DNA from: an uncultured Clostridia bacterium
GTDB taxonomy: Bacteria; Bacillota; Clostridia; Oscillospirales; Ruminococcaceae
Reading direction: 5' to 3'
Assembly: GCA_947627235.1 (NCBI GenBank)
Contig: CANQVG010000001.1
Location: forward strand, 1 to 64,000
DNA length: 64,000 nucleotides
Under the pieces are notes generated by a model. It saw only the letters and a list, made by a program, of their open reading frames with translations. It was not told the origin of the DNA and did no database searches. This document shows, in pieces, positions 1-7,138 of this stretch (position 1 is the first letter of the stretch; each line of letters starts with the position of its first letter). The position numbers and the translations under genes were made by a program.

Positions 1-131
1 GACGGCACGCCGGTACCCATTTCCCACTTCGAGACCGCCTGACGCGACACTCCGAGCGCTTCGGCGAGTTCCTCCTGCTTCAGGTTTCTTTGCGTGCGCA
101 AATCATAGAGCCGCTTCGGCAGACTGTTCAT
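1..131 (-). CDS. XRE-family regulator, N-terminal part (runs off window)
   Basis: This is the first 43 codons or so of a helix-turn-helix regulator that continues beyond base 1. The visible residues begin MNSLPKRLYDLRTQRNLKQ and continue into an ELAEALGVSRQAVSKWEMG recognition helix typical of XRE/Cro repressors. A GGAGGA ribosome site lies 7 nt before the ATG. The start lies inside the last codons of the upstream gene, a 29-nt overlap in another frame, so the two are probably translationally coupled. The DNA is about 92% identical to bases 998-1128, and the 77 bases nearest the edge match exactly, so this is a tandem paralogue of the next gene. By analogy it may also carry a membrane C-terminus, but that part is not visible. 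Confidence 0.85.
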   Translation of the reverse strand, partial: MNSLPKRLYDLRTQRNLKQEELAEALGVSRQAVSKWEMGTGVP

Positions 132-1128
132 TTTCGGGTTCCTCCTTTACAAAAGTAGAGCGTGTATGGCATACGGCAACGGTCATCAGAATAAATGCCG
201 TATATATAAAGTCAAAGAAATCGTTTATCCTCGGATAAGTTATATCCGTTGCCGTAAAGAATGCGGGTTGCAAGCGCATTCTGCTGTAGGAGCCGAGTAT
301 CTCAGCAATTGTAAATAAGCCCGATACCGCTATTGCCGCAAAAAGATTTAATTTGCTTCTGAAGAGCGATCGGCAGCCCTTTGAAATGATTGCATATATT
401 ATAAATGTTTCAATTATCACCGAAAGAGCTCCAATCATGCATGAGCTCGACCATATAGACCTCATACCGGCTTTCCAGAACACGATTTCCAAAATATTCG
501 TTGCCGCCGGCATAATAAGATGTACCGCAAATGCCGCTAAGACCTTTATCAATATGATCCGCCTTTTCTCGGCGGTTGGTCTGATATACAGTGCTTTTGA
601 AAAAACCGACATATTTTTATCTATCATCATCGTTGCAAGATATAAGAACGGAACGGCATATAGCGTGGAAACAATGTAAATAACAATTTCAGCTATAGGT
701 ATCGCACGGTACATTGCGTTGGAGTCTTTTATGACTATCTGCATAATGGAAGATACCAATATCGTCGTTACCGAGCTGAGCAAAATAACTATGAGAAAGC
801 CCAAGAATACCGCCGACGAATTTGCAACACGTTTAAGAAACGGGTCTTTTTCGACGGGGCTTATGTATGTCCGAGCAGAGTCTTCACGCCGGACGCTGGC
901 ACTGATTTGTTTGCTTTCAGCCGTGGTTGGGGAGTCCTTCACGAGGCTGTCTATTGTCACTCCGAAGAAATCGCTTATAGCCTTTAGGTTTTCAAGAGAC
1001 GGCACGCCGGTACCCATTTCCCACTTCGAGACCGCCTGACGCGACACTCCGAGCGCTTCGGCGAGTTCCTCCTGTTTCAGGTTTGTTTGCGCGCGCAGAT
1101 CATAGAGCCGCTGAGCGAGGTTGTTCAT
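103..1128 (-). CDS. XRE-family regulator with a polytopic membrane domain
   Basis: A 341-residue protein. Residues 1-66 are an XRE helix-turn-helix (recognition helix around VSRQAVSKWE). A polar linker of about 40 residues follows, then about six hydrophobic segments that look membrane-spanning. HTH-membrane fusions of this kind are common in Clostridia, and most have no assigned signal. I chose the ATG at 1128 because AAAGGAG sits 8 nt before it and the HTH starts at once; an in-frame extension to 1290 would run through the promoter. A promoter (TTTACT, 17 bp, extended TATAAT) and a perfect 25-bp palindrome lie upstream. The gene overlaps its tandem paralogue by 29 nt. It may be an autoregulated membrane-tethered transcription factor; ligand and targets are unknown. 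Confidence 0.85.
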   Translation of the reverse strand: MNNLAQRLYDLRAQTNLKQEELAEALGVSRQAVSKWEMGTGVPSLENLKAISDFFGVTIDSLVKDSPTTAESKQISASVRREDSARTYISPVEKDPFLKRVANSSAVFLGFLIVILLSSVTTILVSSIMQIVIKDSNAMYRAIPIAEIVIYIVSTLYAVPFLYLATMMIDKNMSVFSKALYIRPTAEKRRIILIKVLAAFAVHLIMPAATNILEIVFWKAGMRSIWSSSCMIGALSVIIETFIIYAIISKGCRSLFRSKLNLFAAIAVSGLFTIAEILGSYSRMRLQPAFFTATDITYPRINDFFDFIYTAFILMTVAVCHTRSTFVKEEPENEQSAEAAL

Positions 1129-1152
1129 ATATCGCACTCCTTTCGTTAAAAA

Positions 1153-1181
1153 ATTATACCAGAAGCACGCTGAAAAGTAAA
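1153..1181 (-). promoter_or_regulatory. Promoter of the XRE-membrane gene
   Basis: On the minus strand TTTACT (1176-1181) and TATAAT (1153-1158) are exactly 17 bp apart, and the -10 is extended (TGG before it). It lies 25 bp upstream of the ATG at 1128. Confidence 0.75.
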
Positions 1182-1198
1182 GCGACAGAGGCTGACAA

Positions 1199-1223
1199 TT
1201 TGCGCAACGCGGCGTTGCGCAAA
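1199..1223. promoter_or_regulatory. Perfect 25-bp palindrome upstream of the XRE-membrane promoter
   Basis: Two 12-bp arms (TTTGCGCAACGC and its complement) flank a single central base. It lies 18 bp upstream of the -35 hexamer of the XRE-membrane gene. Such symmetry suits a dimeric HTH regulator, possibly the adjacent gene product. It could instead form a hairpin at the far end of read-through from the tRNA operon. Confidence 0.6.
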
Positions 1224-1266
1224 AATATGCCGCCGCTAACGATAAGAAGCGCACATAAAAAGGGAC

Positions 1267-1297
1267 CCCATAAATGGCAAGGGAAACCATTTATGGG
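1267..1297 (-). repeat. Hairpin module of the tRNA-linked repeat family (copy A, third hairpin)
   Basis: CCCATAAATGG and CCATTTATGGG form a perfect 11-bp stem. On the minus strand it is followed by GGTCCCTTTTTATG, a U-rich tail. Flanks (a GGGACCCC-type edge and a GGGAAAGAGG-type edge) resemble those of the hairpins at 1333-1358 and 43055-43079, although the stem sequence is different. Confidence 0.6.
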
Positions 1298-1332
1298 AAA
1301 GAGGCGGAGCAGCAGTTCAAGATAAAAAGAGA

Positions 1333-1358
1333 CCCAGCAAAGTCGAAGACTTTGTGGG
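1333..1358 (-). repeat. Hairpin module of the tRNA-linked repeat family (copy A, second hairpin)
   Basis: The arms are CAAAGTC and GACTTTG closed by a GAA/TTC loop, with CCC/GGG at the base. The edge GGGGAAAAGGAGCGGCA is nearly the same as that of copy B at 43076-43092. On the minus strand a TCTCTTTTT tail follows, so it may act as a backup terminator for the tRNA operon. Confidence 0.6.
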
Positions 1359-1386
1359 GAAAAGGAGCGGCAGACAGTAAAGAGAA

Positions 1387-1430
1387 GCCGCGATTAAAAA
1401 ATCGCGGCGAGCCAAAAGGACTCGCCGCGA
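1387..1430 (-). terminator. Terminator of the tRNA cluster; two mutually exclusive hairpins (copy A, first hairpin)
   Basis: Directly after the tRNA-Cys CCA end, arms 1402-1411 and 1421-1430 (TCGCGGCGAG with CTCGCCGCGA) form a 10-bp stem, followed on the minus strand by TTTTTT. The same middle segment can instead pair with 1387-1395 (GCCGCGATT with AATCGCGGC, 9 bp). The same two-way arrangement recurs at 43107-43155, and the first hairpin alone recurs after tRNA-Arg at 8672-8700. Confidence 0.75.
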
Positions 1431-1432
1431 CG

Positions 1433-1506
1433 TGGAGGTGCCACCCAGATTTGAACTGGGGGTCAAGGAGTTGCAGTCCTACGCCTTACCACTTGGCTAT
1501 GGCACC
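1433..1506 (-). tRNA. tRNA-Cys (GCA)
   Basis: A 74-nt cloverleaf on the minus strand. Acceptor GGTGCCA pairs with TGGCACC, the discriminator is T, CCA is encoded, and the anticodon loop CTGCAAC gives GCA. The last base pair of the anticodon stem is a T-T mismatch. It is third in the Asp-Gly-Cys operon. Confidence 0.95.
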
Positions 1507-1509
1507 GTA

Positions 1510-1585
1510 TGGAGCGGATTACGAGGCTCGAACTCGCTACCTCCACCTTGGCAAGGTGGCGCTCTACCGGATGAGCTAAATCCGC
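1510..1585 (-). tRNA. tRNA-Gly (GCC)
   Basis: A 76-nt cloverleaf with acceptor GCGGATT/AATCCGC, discriminator T, encoded CCA, and anticodon stem CCACC/GGTGG around loop TTGCCAA, giving GCC. Only 3 nt separate it from tRNA-Cys. Confidence 0.95.
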
Positions 1586-1596
1586 ATAAATATATA

Positions 1597-1673
1597 TGGC
1601 GACCCGGATCGGGCTCGAACCGACGACCTCTAGCGTGACAGGCTAGCGTTCTAACCAACTGAACTACCGGGCC
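1597..1673 (-). tRNA. tRNA-Asp (GTC)
   Basis: A 77-nt cloverleaf with acceptor GGCCCGG/CCGGGTC (one G-T pair), discriminator G and encoded CCA. Anticodon stem CTAGC/GCTAG closes loop CTGTCAC, giving GTC. It is the first gene of the minus-strand tRNA operon. Confidence 0.95.
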
Positions 1674-1701
1674 ATTTCGGCACCCCGTGCCGACTTCAAC
1701 T

Positions 1702-1730
1702 ATTATACAGAAGCTTACGCAAAATGTCAA
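1702..1730 (-). promoter_or_regulatory. Consensus promoter of the Asp-Gly-Cys tRNA operon
   Basis: TTGACA (1725-1730) and TATAAT (1702-1707) on the minus strand are 17 bp apart, an exact sigma-A consensus. The -10 lies about 28 bp before the first base of tRNA-Asp. Confidence 0.9.
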
Positions 1731-1800
1731 GACCTAAATACAAAAAACTTATAAAATATTCTCGTAAAGCAAAAGTGCTTGACATAATCTGCACAATCTG

Positions 1801-2700
1801 TCAATCGACGCTTTTCTCGGAAACCGCCTGTTTGCGCGATAACAGCTCAAGTATCTCATCACGTGTAAAGTGATAAACCTTGTCGCAGAAATGGCACCTG
1901 ACTTCGGTCACTTCGTCCTCGGCGAGGCTCTCGATGTCTTTTTTATTGAGGCTGAAAAGAATCCTTTCGGTGCGTTCACGGCTGCAATCACATTTATATG
2001 AAACCTCGAAGTCATCAAGAACATTTGGCTCAAGCCCTTCAAGAGCTTTCATCGCTATCTCCTCGGCGGTCATTCCGAGTTCCAGCATTGTGGTTACGCT
2101 CGGCATCGCTGCGATGTTCTTTTCGATGGCGTCGATGCACTCGTCCGGCGAGAAGGGGAGAAGCTGCAAAATGAATCCTCCCGCCTTTTTGACGGTCAAA
2201 TCCGGATTTACAAGCACGCCAAGCGCGCAGACGGTAGGCACCTGCTCGCTGACGGCGAAGTAGTTGGTAATATCCTCGGCAATCTCGCCGCTCACGAGTT
2301 CGGTCTGCCCTACATACGGCTCTTTCAGGCTCAGGTCTTTTATTACGGTTATGCTGCCGCTGCTTCCGACGGCAGCGCCGACATCGAGCTTGCCGTTCGG
2401 CTTGAGCGGAAGCTCGACAATACTTTCATCGCAATATGCCTTGACGTTTCCGAAGCTGTCCGAAACTGCGGTCATTCCGCCTATAGGACCCCCGCCGTTT
2501 ACCCTTACCGTCACCGAGTCGTCCTTGTCTTTCAGACCAAAGCCGATGAGCGACGTCCCGAGGGCGAGCCTTCCGAGAGCGGCGGTTGCGACAGCGCTTG
2601 TGCGGTGAATCCTCTCGATTTCCGCGACGATATCGGTTCCGTCGATGGCACTGCACACCGCCGACGCGTCAGCGCTTATCGTTCTCACAATCCTGCCCAT
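1801..2700 (-). CDS. hslO: Redox-regulated molecular chaperone Hsp33
   Basis: A 299-residue protein that matches Hsp33 throughout. Hsp33 is a cytosolic holdase that is switched on when oxidation releases zinc from its C-terminal cysteines. The switch is intact: C237 and C239 (CDC) and C269 and C272 (CHFC). The N-terminal domain has the expected features (IHRTSAVATAALGRLA near 31-46 and a GGGPIGGM stretch near 69-76). It is the last gene of a yerC-methyltransferase-hslO run, 2 nt after the methyltransferase gene, so it is likely co-transcribed. For an anaerobe, a thiol-switch chaperone fits protection during oxygen exposure. Confidence 0.95.
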   Translation of the reverse strand: MGRIVRTISADASAVCSAIDGTDIVAEIERIHRTSAVATAALGRLALGTSLIGFGLKDKDDSVTVRVNGGGPIGGMTAVSDSFGNVKAYCDESIVELPLKPNGKLDVGAAVGSSGSITVIKDLSLKEPYVGQTELVSGEIAEDITNYFAVSEQVPTVCALGVLVNPDLTVKKAGGFILQLLPFSPDECIDAIEKNIAAMPSVTTMLELGMTAEEIAMKALEGLEPNVLDDFEVSYKCDCSRERTERILFSLNKKDIESLAEDEVTEVRCHFCDKVYHFTRDEILELLSRKQAVSEKSVD

Positions 2701-2702
2701 AA

Positions 2703-3452
2703 TTATATTCTCCTTGCAACGTAAAGTATTCGTTCTGTGTGCGGGTGAGGCGGGCAGCTTTTGAGTTCGTTAAAAACCGCCTCGGTTTTGAAGCCTGAAT
2801 AGCGCAAAGCGTCTGTTATTACGCTTTGCGGGTATGCTTTTTCTATAAAATTCTCGGTGTATCTGCGGTATCCGTTATCGGTTTTAGCGAAAAAATCAAG
2901 CGTGATGTCCACGGAGCAGTCGCTTTCGCGGTAGCTGTTCTGCCAGACGGTATACACCTTCGGAAAGTCGTAGACAAAAGTATTGTCGCCGAGGACGCAG
3001 CGGTGTTTATATGGGGTGTTCATATCAAAAATGAAAACGCCACCGCGCCTAAGACAGCCTCTTATGCTGACGAAAGCCTGCTTTACGGAGTCAATTCCGT
3101 CAAGGTGATTCAGGGCGTCAAGCGAGCAGACTGCGGCGTCGGCAGAGCAAAGCTTTACGGGTAGACTGCGAATATCGCTAACAATAAGTTCAAAGCGCCT
3201 TTTAGGACGCTTTGAGCCGAGTTTATCCAAGGCTGCGGATATCATATCGAAGCTTATATCCGCTCCTATAATTCCGTAGCCAAGCTTTGCAAGCTCGAAG
3301 CCGAGGTTTGCGGTTCCGCAGGCGGCGTCGAGAACGGTACATTTTGCGAGACCGAGCCGAGACAGCAAAAAGTCGATTCTGCGGGCGTATCCCGCATAGT
3401 TGACATTAGCCGTCAGAAGGTCATAATAAGCCGCGAACGCTCCGTAGCTCAT
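2703..3452 (-). CDS. Class I SAM-dependent methyltransferase
   Basis: A 249-residue protein with a methyltransferase Rossmann fold. Motif I is VLDAACGTANLG near residues 40-51, an acidic end of strand 2 follows (GADIS), then SLDALNHL in the motif IV region. The N-terminus (YDLLTANVNYAGYA) resembles cytosolic small-molecule methyltransferases of Firmicutes. The substrate cannot be told from the sequence. The ATG overlaps the end of yerC by 4 nt (ATGA), so translation is probably coupled, and hslO follows at once. Confidence 0.85.
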   Translation of the reverse strand: MSYGAFAAYYDLLTANVNYAGYARRIDFLLSRLGLAKCTVLDAACGTANLGFELAKLGYGIIGADISFDMISAALDKLGSKRPKRRFELIVSDIRSLPVKLCSADAAVCSLDALNHLDGIDSVKQAFVSIRGCLRRGGVFIFDMNTPYKHRCVLGDNTFVYDFPKVYTVWQNSYRESDCSVDITLDFFAKTDNGYRRYTENFIEKAYPQSVITDALRYSGFKTEAVFNELKSCPPHPHTERILYVARRI

Positions 3453-3748
3453 TTACCCTTGGCTTCTTCGAGACGCTTAAATACCATAGCGTAGCCGCCG
3501 TTGCCGTAATTTATTGAGCGGTTGACCCTGCTTATGGTCGCGGTAGAAGCGCCTGTTTCAGCAACAATGTCGCTGTATACATAGTGATTCGAGAGCATTT
3601 TTGCAACCTCATACCGCTGAGAAATGCTCTTCAATTCCAAAACGGTGCAGATGTCTTCAAAGAAACTGTAACATTCTTCCTTTGTTTTAAGACAAAGAAT
3701 AGCTTCAAACAAATCGTCGAGCTGCTGATCTTTTAAAACGGATTTCAT
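3449..3748 (-). CDS. YerC/YecD-type TrpR-like DNA-binding protein
   Basis: A 99-residue protein of the YerC/YecD family, a TrpR-superfamily helix-turn-helix group conserved in Firmicutes. The signature is visible: LTKEECYSFFEDICT-like helices (KTKEECYSFF near 22-31), SQRYEVAKML, and the recognition helix ETGASTATISRVNRSINYG near 64-82. It is probably a transcription regulator; its effector is unknown, and the TrpR name does not imply tryptophan sensing. RBS AAAGGAG lies 7 nt upstream. It leads the yerC-methyltransferase-hslO operon from the promoter at 3790-3818. Confidence 0.85.
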   Translation of the reverse strand: MKSVLKDQQLDDLFEAILCLKTKEECYSFFEDICTVLELKSISQRYEVAKMLSNHYVYSDIVAETGASTATISRVNRSINYGNGGYAMVFKRLEEAKGK

Positions 3749-3789
3749 ATTCTTCTCCTTTCGTCGACGTCCAACTTTCTATATACAAT

Positions 3790-3818
3790 ATATTACCACG
3801 TTATCTCAAAAAAGTAAA
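3790..3818 (-). promoter_or_regulatory. Promoter of the yerC operon
   Basis: TTTACT (3813-3818), 17 bp, TAATAT (3790-3795) with TGG before the -10 (extended). The -35 overlaps the outer base pairs of the lon-engB terminator. Confidence 0.7.
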
Positions 3819-3843
3819 GTGGCAATTCGCGGAATTGCCACTT
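3817..3843 (-). terminator. Terminator of lon-engB
   Basis: AAGTGGCAATTC and GAATTGCCACTT form a perfect 12-bp stem with a 3-nt loop. On the minus strand a T-rich tract follows (TACTTTTTT), and the + strand side has seven Ts, so it could stop transcription both ways. It lies 30 bp beyond the engB stop. Confidence 0.85.
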
Positions 3844-3872
3844 TTTTTGCAAAAATTTTCAAAATTTTTCTG

Positions 3873-4460
3873 TCAATCCTCTGCGATTTCCTCTACAATT
3901 CCTCTCAGGCGTTCTACGCCCTCGTCGGTGACGGCGGAAAAAGGCACGATTGTAAGCTCGTCATAGTAAGGCAACTCGGATTTGAGCGCTTCAAGGCGGG
4001 TTTGCCTCTCGGACTTATTCAGCTTATCCGCCTTTGTCAGCACGACCACAAACGGCAGCTCGCACTCGACGAGATATTCGATCATCTGCAAGTCGTCCTT
4101 TGTAGGACTGTGTCGCATATCCACAAGCTGAAAGACGAGCGCGATGTCGCGCTCAGGGTCGGCGAGGTATCCGCCTATAAGCTCGTTCCAACGGTCCTTT
4201 TCCGACTTTGATACCTTAGCGTAGCCGTATCCGGGGAGGTCGGCGAAATAGAGGTTTTCGAGGGAATAAAAGTTTATTGTAGCGGTTTTGCCGGGCTGCG
4301 AGCTTACCCTCGCCAATGACCGCCTGCCGAACAGGCGGTTTATAAGCGAAGATTTCCCCACGTTTGAGCGACCGGAAAAGGCGATTTCCTTCCGCTCCGG
4401 CGGGGGTAGCTGCTTAAAAACGCCGTATGACGCCTTAAATTCTGCGGCGGCAAAGTTCAT
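3873..4460 (-). CDS. engB: Ribosome-biogenesis GTPase YsxC/EngB
   Basis: A 195-residue TRAFAC GTPase of the EngB (YihA/YsxC) family, needed for late assembly of the 50S subunit. The G motifs are in order: G1 GRSNVGKS (30-37), a switch region with PGKTATINFY, G3 DLPGYGYAK, G4 TKAD and a G5-like FSAV. Length and motif order are normal. The ATG shares one base with the stop of lon (TGATG), so it is translated by coupling with lon. The lon-engB pair is a classic conserved gene order in Firmicutes. Confidence 0.95.
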   Translation of the reverse strand: MNFAAAEFKASYGVFKQLPPPERKEIAFSGRSNVGKSSLINRLFGRRSLARVSSQPGKTATINFYSLENLYFADLPGYGYAKVSKSEKDRWNELIGGYLADPERDIALVFQLVDMRHSPTKDDLQMIEYLVECELPFVVVLTKADKLNKSERQTRLEALKSELPYYDELTIVPFSAVTDEGVERLRGIVEEIAED

Positions 4461-6859
4461 CAGCTTCTCGCTCCTATTCCCTGAGGAGTTTTTTTGTACT
4501 GCGTCGGCGGAATCAGCTTTCTCTGCGACTCGGGGAGTATCAGCGCCGTTTCGAGCACGTCCTCTATTGTGTCTGCAAACACAAATTCAAGGCTTTCGCG
4601 GACTTTTTCATCTACCTCTTCGAGGTCGGGTTTGTTGGCTTTGGGGATAACCACGGTTTTGATTCCGGCTTTGTAAGCAGCCATAGTTTTTTCGCGGAGT
4701 CCGCCGATAGCGAGAACCTTTCCTCGCAGGGTGATTTCACCGGTCATTGCGACGTCCGAGCGCACGGGGATTCCCGAAAGCTCCGATATTATAGCGGTCG
4801 CGAGGGTAACTCCCGCCGATGGACCGTCCTTCGGGACTGCTCCCTCTGGCGCATGTATGTGAATATCTTTTTTGGTGTAGAAGTCCTTTTCTATGCCGTA
4901 TTTTTCCGCGACGCTTCTTGCATAGCTCACGGCGATTTTTGCGCTCTCTTTCATAACGTCGCCTAAAGAGCCGGTTAGCTCTACGGCGCCCTTGCCGTCG
5001 ATGCTGAGTACCTCGAGCGGCATAAGAGTGCCTCCGACAGATGTCCACGCGAGACCGTTGACCTCGCCGACCTGCGGCTTTTCCGACTTGAGGTCGTCGG
5101 TGAACTTTCTTACGCCGAGGTATTTTTCGACGGCTTCCGGAGTGACGGTTATCCTTTGCGCCTCGTGCGAGACGATATCCTTTGCCGCCTTTCTGCAAAT
5201 CGAGGCAATGGTGCGTTCAAGCGTTCTGACGCCGGCTTCGCGGGTATAAAAGTCGATGATTTCATAAAGACACGCGTCGGGGAAGCGTAGCATATTTCCG
5301 TTGAGACCGTTTGCCTTGAGCTGCTTGGGTACAAGGTGGCGCTTTGCAATTTCAAATTTTTCCTCGCGCGTGTAGCTCGGCAGTTCGATAATGTCCATTC
5401 TGTCGAGCAGCGGGGGAGCTACAGTATCGAGATTATTCGCCGTCGTAACAAAGAGTACGTCCGAAAGGTCAAACGGCACTTCAATATAATGATCGCGAAA
5501 TTCCTTGTTTTGCTCGCTGTCAAGGACTTCAAGCATAGCGCTCGATGGGTCGCCGCGGAAGTCGTTTGACATCTTGTCGATTTCGTCGAGGAGAATCAGC
5601 GGGTTAGAGGTGCCGGCCTGTTTAATCGCAGCGATAATGCGTCCCGGCATTGAGCCTATGTAGGTCTTTCTATGGCCTCTGATATCAGACTCGTCTCTTA
5701 CGCCGCCGAGCGAGACTCTTGCATATTTTCTGCCGAGAGCCTTGGCTATTGATCTGCCTATCGAGGTTTTGCCTACGCCCGGAGGTCCCACGAGACAGAT
5801 TATCTGCCCTTTTACGTCGGGAACGAGGCTGCGCACTGCGATGAGTTCAAGGATTCTGTCCTTGACCTTTTTCATACCGTAGTGGTCCTTGTCGAGCTGT
5901 GCGCGGACGCGCTCTATGTCGGTTTTGTCCTCGGTTTTTGTGTTCCACGGCAGCTCGATTACGGTGTCGAGGTAGCTGCGTATAACAGCCGCCTCCTGCG
6001 AGCCGTACGGCATTTTTTCGAGGCGCTTTGCCTCACCCACGAGCTTCTCTACGCTTTCCTCGGGGAGATTGAGCTTGGCTATTTTTTCGAGATACTGATA
6101 GCTTTCGTCGGCGGGGTCTTCCTCCTCGCCGAGTTCCTCTCTGATGACACGCATCTCTTCACGCAGGTAGTATTCCCGCTGACCGCGGTCTATAGCCTCG
6201 CCGACCTTCATATGTATATCCTTTTCAATGGCGAGAATCTGCGTTTCTTTGGTGAGAACCGCGAGCAGAACCGAGAGCTTGTCGCTCAAAGACGGCGCTT
6301 CGAGAATCTGCTGTCTGTCTTCGGCGGGTATGCTCAGGTTGAAAGCGAGCGTTTCATAGAGCGCCTCGGCGGTTTTGGCGTTTTCGACGGCGCTTCTCAG
6401 CTCGTCGGGCATTCTCGGCACGACCTGCGTGTAGGCACCGAAAGCTGATTTCAGAACTCTCATCAGCGCAAAAATCTCCTCGTCGCTCGCGTGCTCGCGG
6501 GAGAAGTTCTTGAGCGGGCGGACGATAGTGAGTATACCGGCGGTGTCCTTGTTAAAGTCTATAATTCTTGCCTTGTAAAGACCCTCGACCCTCACGCGGG
6601 AGAGCCCGTCGGCGCCCTTTACAATCTGTTTTACCTCGCATACGGTGCCGACGGTGTATACGTCTTCAAGCGAGGGGTCGGCGACCGTAACGTCGCGCTG
6701 GGCGGTCAAAAATACCTGTCTGTCGCCGTCGAGGGCATACTGCAAAGATTCGAGGGAGCGTTTGCGGGAGATATCGAACCTCAGCGACATGCCCGGCTGC
6801 ACGATGACGTCGCGCGTGGCGATGCAGGGCAGTGTGAGAAAAGTAAATTTTTCGGACAT
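4460..6859 (-). CDS. lon: ATP-dependent protease Lon
   Basis: A 799-residue LonA-type protease that degrades damaged and regulatory proteins in the cytosol. An N-terminal substrate domain begins LPCIATRDVIVQPG. The AAA+ module has Walker A GPPGVGKT near 358-365 and Walker B LLDEIDKM. The C-terminal protease has the Ser-Lys dyad: S681 in PKDGPSAG and K724 in GGLREK. I chose the ATG at 6859 because a GAGGT ribosome site precedes it and the family N-terminus starts there; an in-frame extension to 6964 would cross the promoter. engB follows with a one-base overlap. No CIRCE or CtsR box is visible upstream. Confidence 0.96.
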   Translation of the reverse strand: MSEKFTFLTLPCIATRDVIVQPGMSLRFDISRKRSLESLQYALDGDRQVFLTAQRDVTVADPSLEDVYTVGTVCEVKQIVKGADGLSRVRVEGLYKARIIDFNKDTAGILTIVRPLKNFSREHASDEEIFALMRVLKSAFGAYTQVVPRMPDELRSAVENAKTAEALYETLAFNLSIPAEDRQQILEAPSLSDKLSVLLAVLTKETQILAIEKDIHMKVGEAIDRGQREYYLREEMRVIREELGEEEDPADESYQYLEKIAKLNLPEESVEKLVGEAKRLEKMPYGSQEAAVIRSYLDTVIELPWNTKTEDKTDIERVRAQLDKDHYGMKKVKDRILELIAVRSLVPDVKGQIICLVGPPGVGKTSIGRSIAKALGRKYARVSLGGVRDESDIRGHRKTYIGSMPGRIIAAIKQAGTSNPLILLDEIDKMSNDFRGDPSSAMLEVLDSEQNKEFRDHYIEVPFDLSDVLFVTTANNLDTVAPPLLDRMDIIELPSYTREEKFEIAKRHLVPKQLKANGLNGNMLRFPDACLYEIIDFYTREAGVRTLERTIASICRKAAKDIVSHEAQRITVTPEAVEKYLGVRKFTDDLKSEKPQVGEVNGLAWTSVGGTLMPLEVLSIDGKGAVELTGSLGDVMKESAKIAVSYARSVAEKYGIEKDFYTKKDIHIHAPEGAVPKDGPSAGVTLATAIISELSGIPVRSDVAMTGEITLRGKVLAIGGLREKTMAAYKAGIKTVVIPKANKPDLEEVDEKVRESLEFVFADTIEDVLETALILPESQRKLIPPTQYKKTPQGIGARS

Positions 6860-6922
6860 AAACCAATTACCTCTTTTTATAAAATAGGAAACCCGTTGTC
6901 TGCTTATTATGTGTGTGCTCTT

Positions 6923-6928
6923 ATTATA
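6923..6928 (-). promoter_or_regulatory. Likely -10 of the lon promoter
   Basis: TATAAT on the minus strand with an extended TGC before it, 64 bp upstream of the lon ATG. No good -35 is present at 17 bp, as often seen with extended -10 promoters. Confidence 0.5.
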
Positions 6929-6964
6929 GCATAAAACCGAAGGCTTTGTGCTATAATTTGCCAT

Positions 6965-6998
6965 CTTTTGCGTTCCCGACGAAGTCGGGGAGCAAAAG
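6965..6998. repeat. Strong hairpin, probable diverged member of the tRNA-linked repeat family
   Basis: CTTTTGC pairs with GCAAAAG and CCCGAC with GTCGGG around a GAA loop, giving about 14 paired bases in 34 nt. The edge GGGGAGCAAAAGGGCG resembles GGGGAGAAGGAGCGGC at 43076-43091. It lies between the downstream end of the DWLP-repeat gene and the lon promoter. There is no T tract, so it is not a simple terminator. Confidence 0.5.
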
Positions 6999-7090
6999 GG
7001 CGACTAAAATATAATATAATAATCGCTTGCATTATTATAGCAGACTGTTTTGCATTTTGCAATAGATAAAAAAATGGATTATATATTACA

Positions 7091-7118
7091 AAAAAACAGG
7101 CGGGAAATACTTCCCGCC
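7091..7118 (-). terminator. Terminator of the XRE-DWLP gene
   Basis: GGCGGGAA and TTCCCGCC form an 8-bp stem with a 4-nt loop, followed on the minus strand by TGTTTTTTTG. It lies 21 bp beyond the stop codon at 7139. Confidence 0.9.
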
Positions 7119-7138
7119 CACTGTTGTCCGACAACCGT

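Noticed and set aside
1497-1730. Short open frame over the tRNA cluster
   Set aside because: It overlaps tRNA-Asp, tRNA-Gly and their promoter and is a frame artefact.
6860-6964. Longer lon frame starting at 6964
   Set aside because: It would cover the -10 and the leader; the extra 35 residues are unlike Lon, and a ribosome site precedes 6859.
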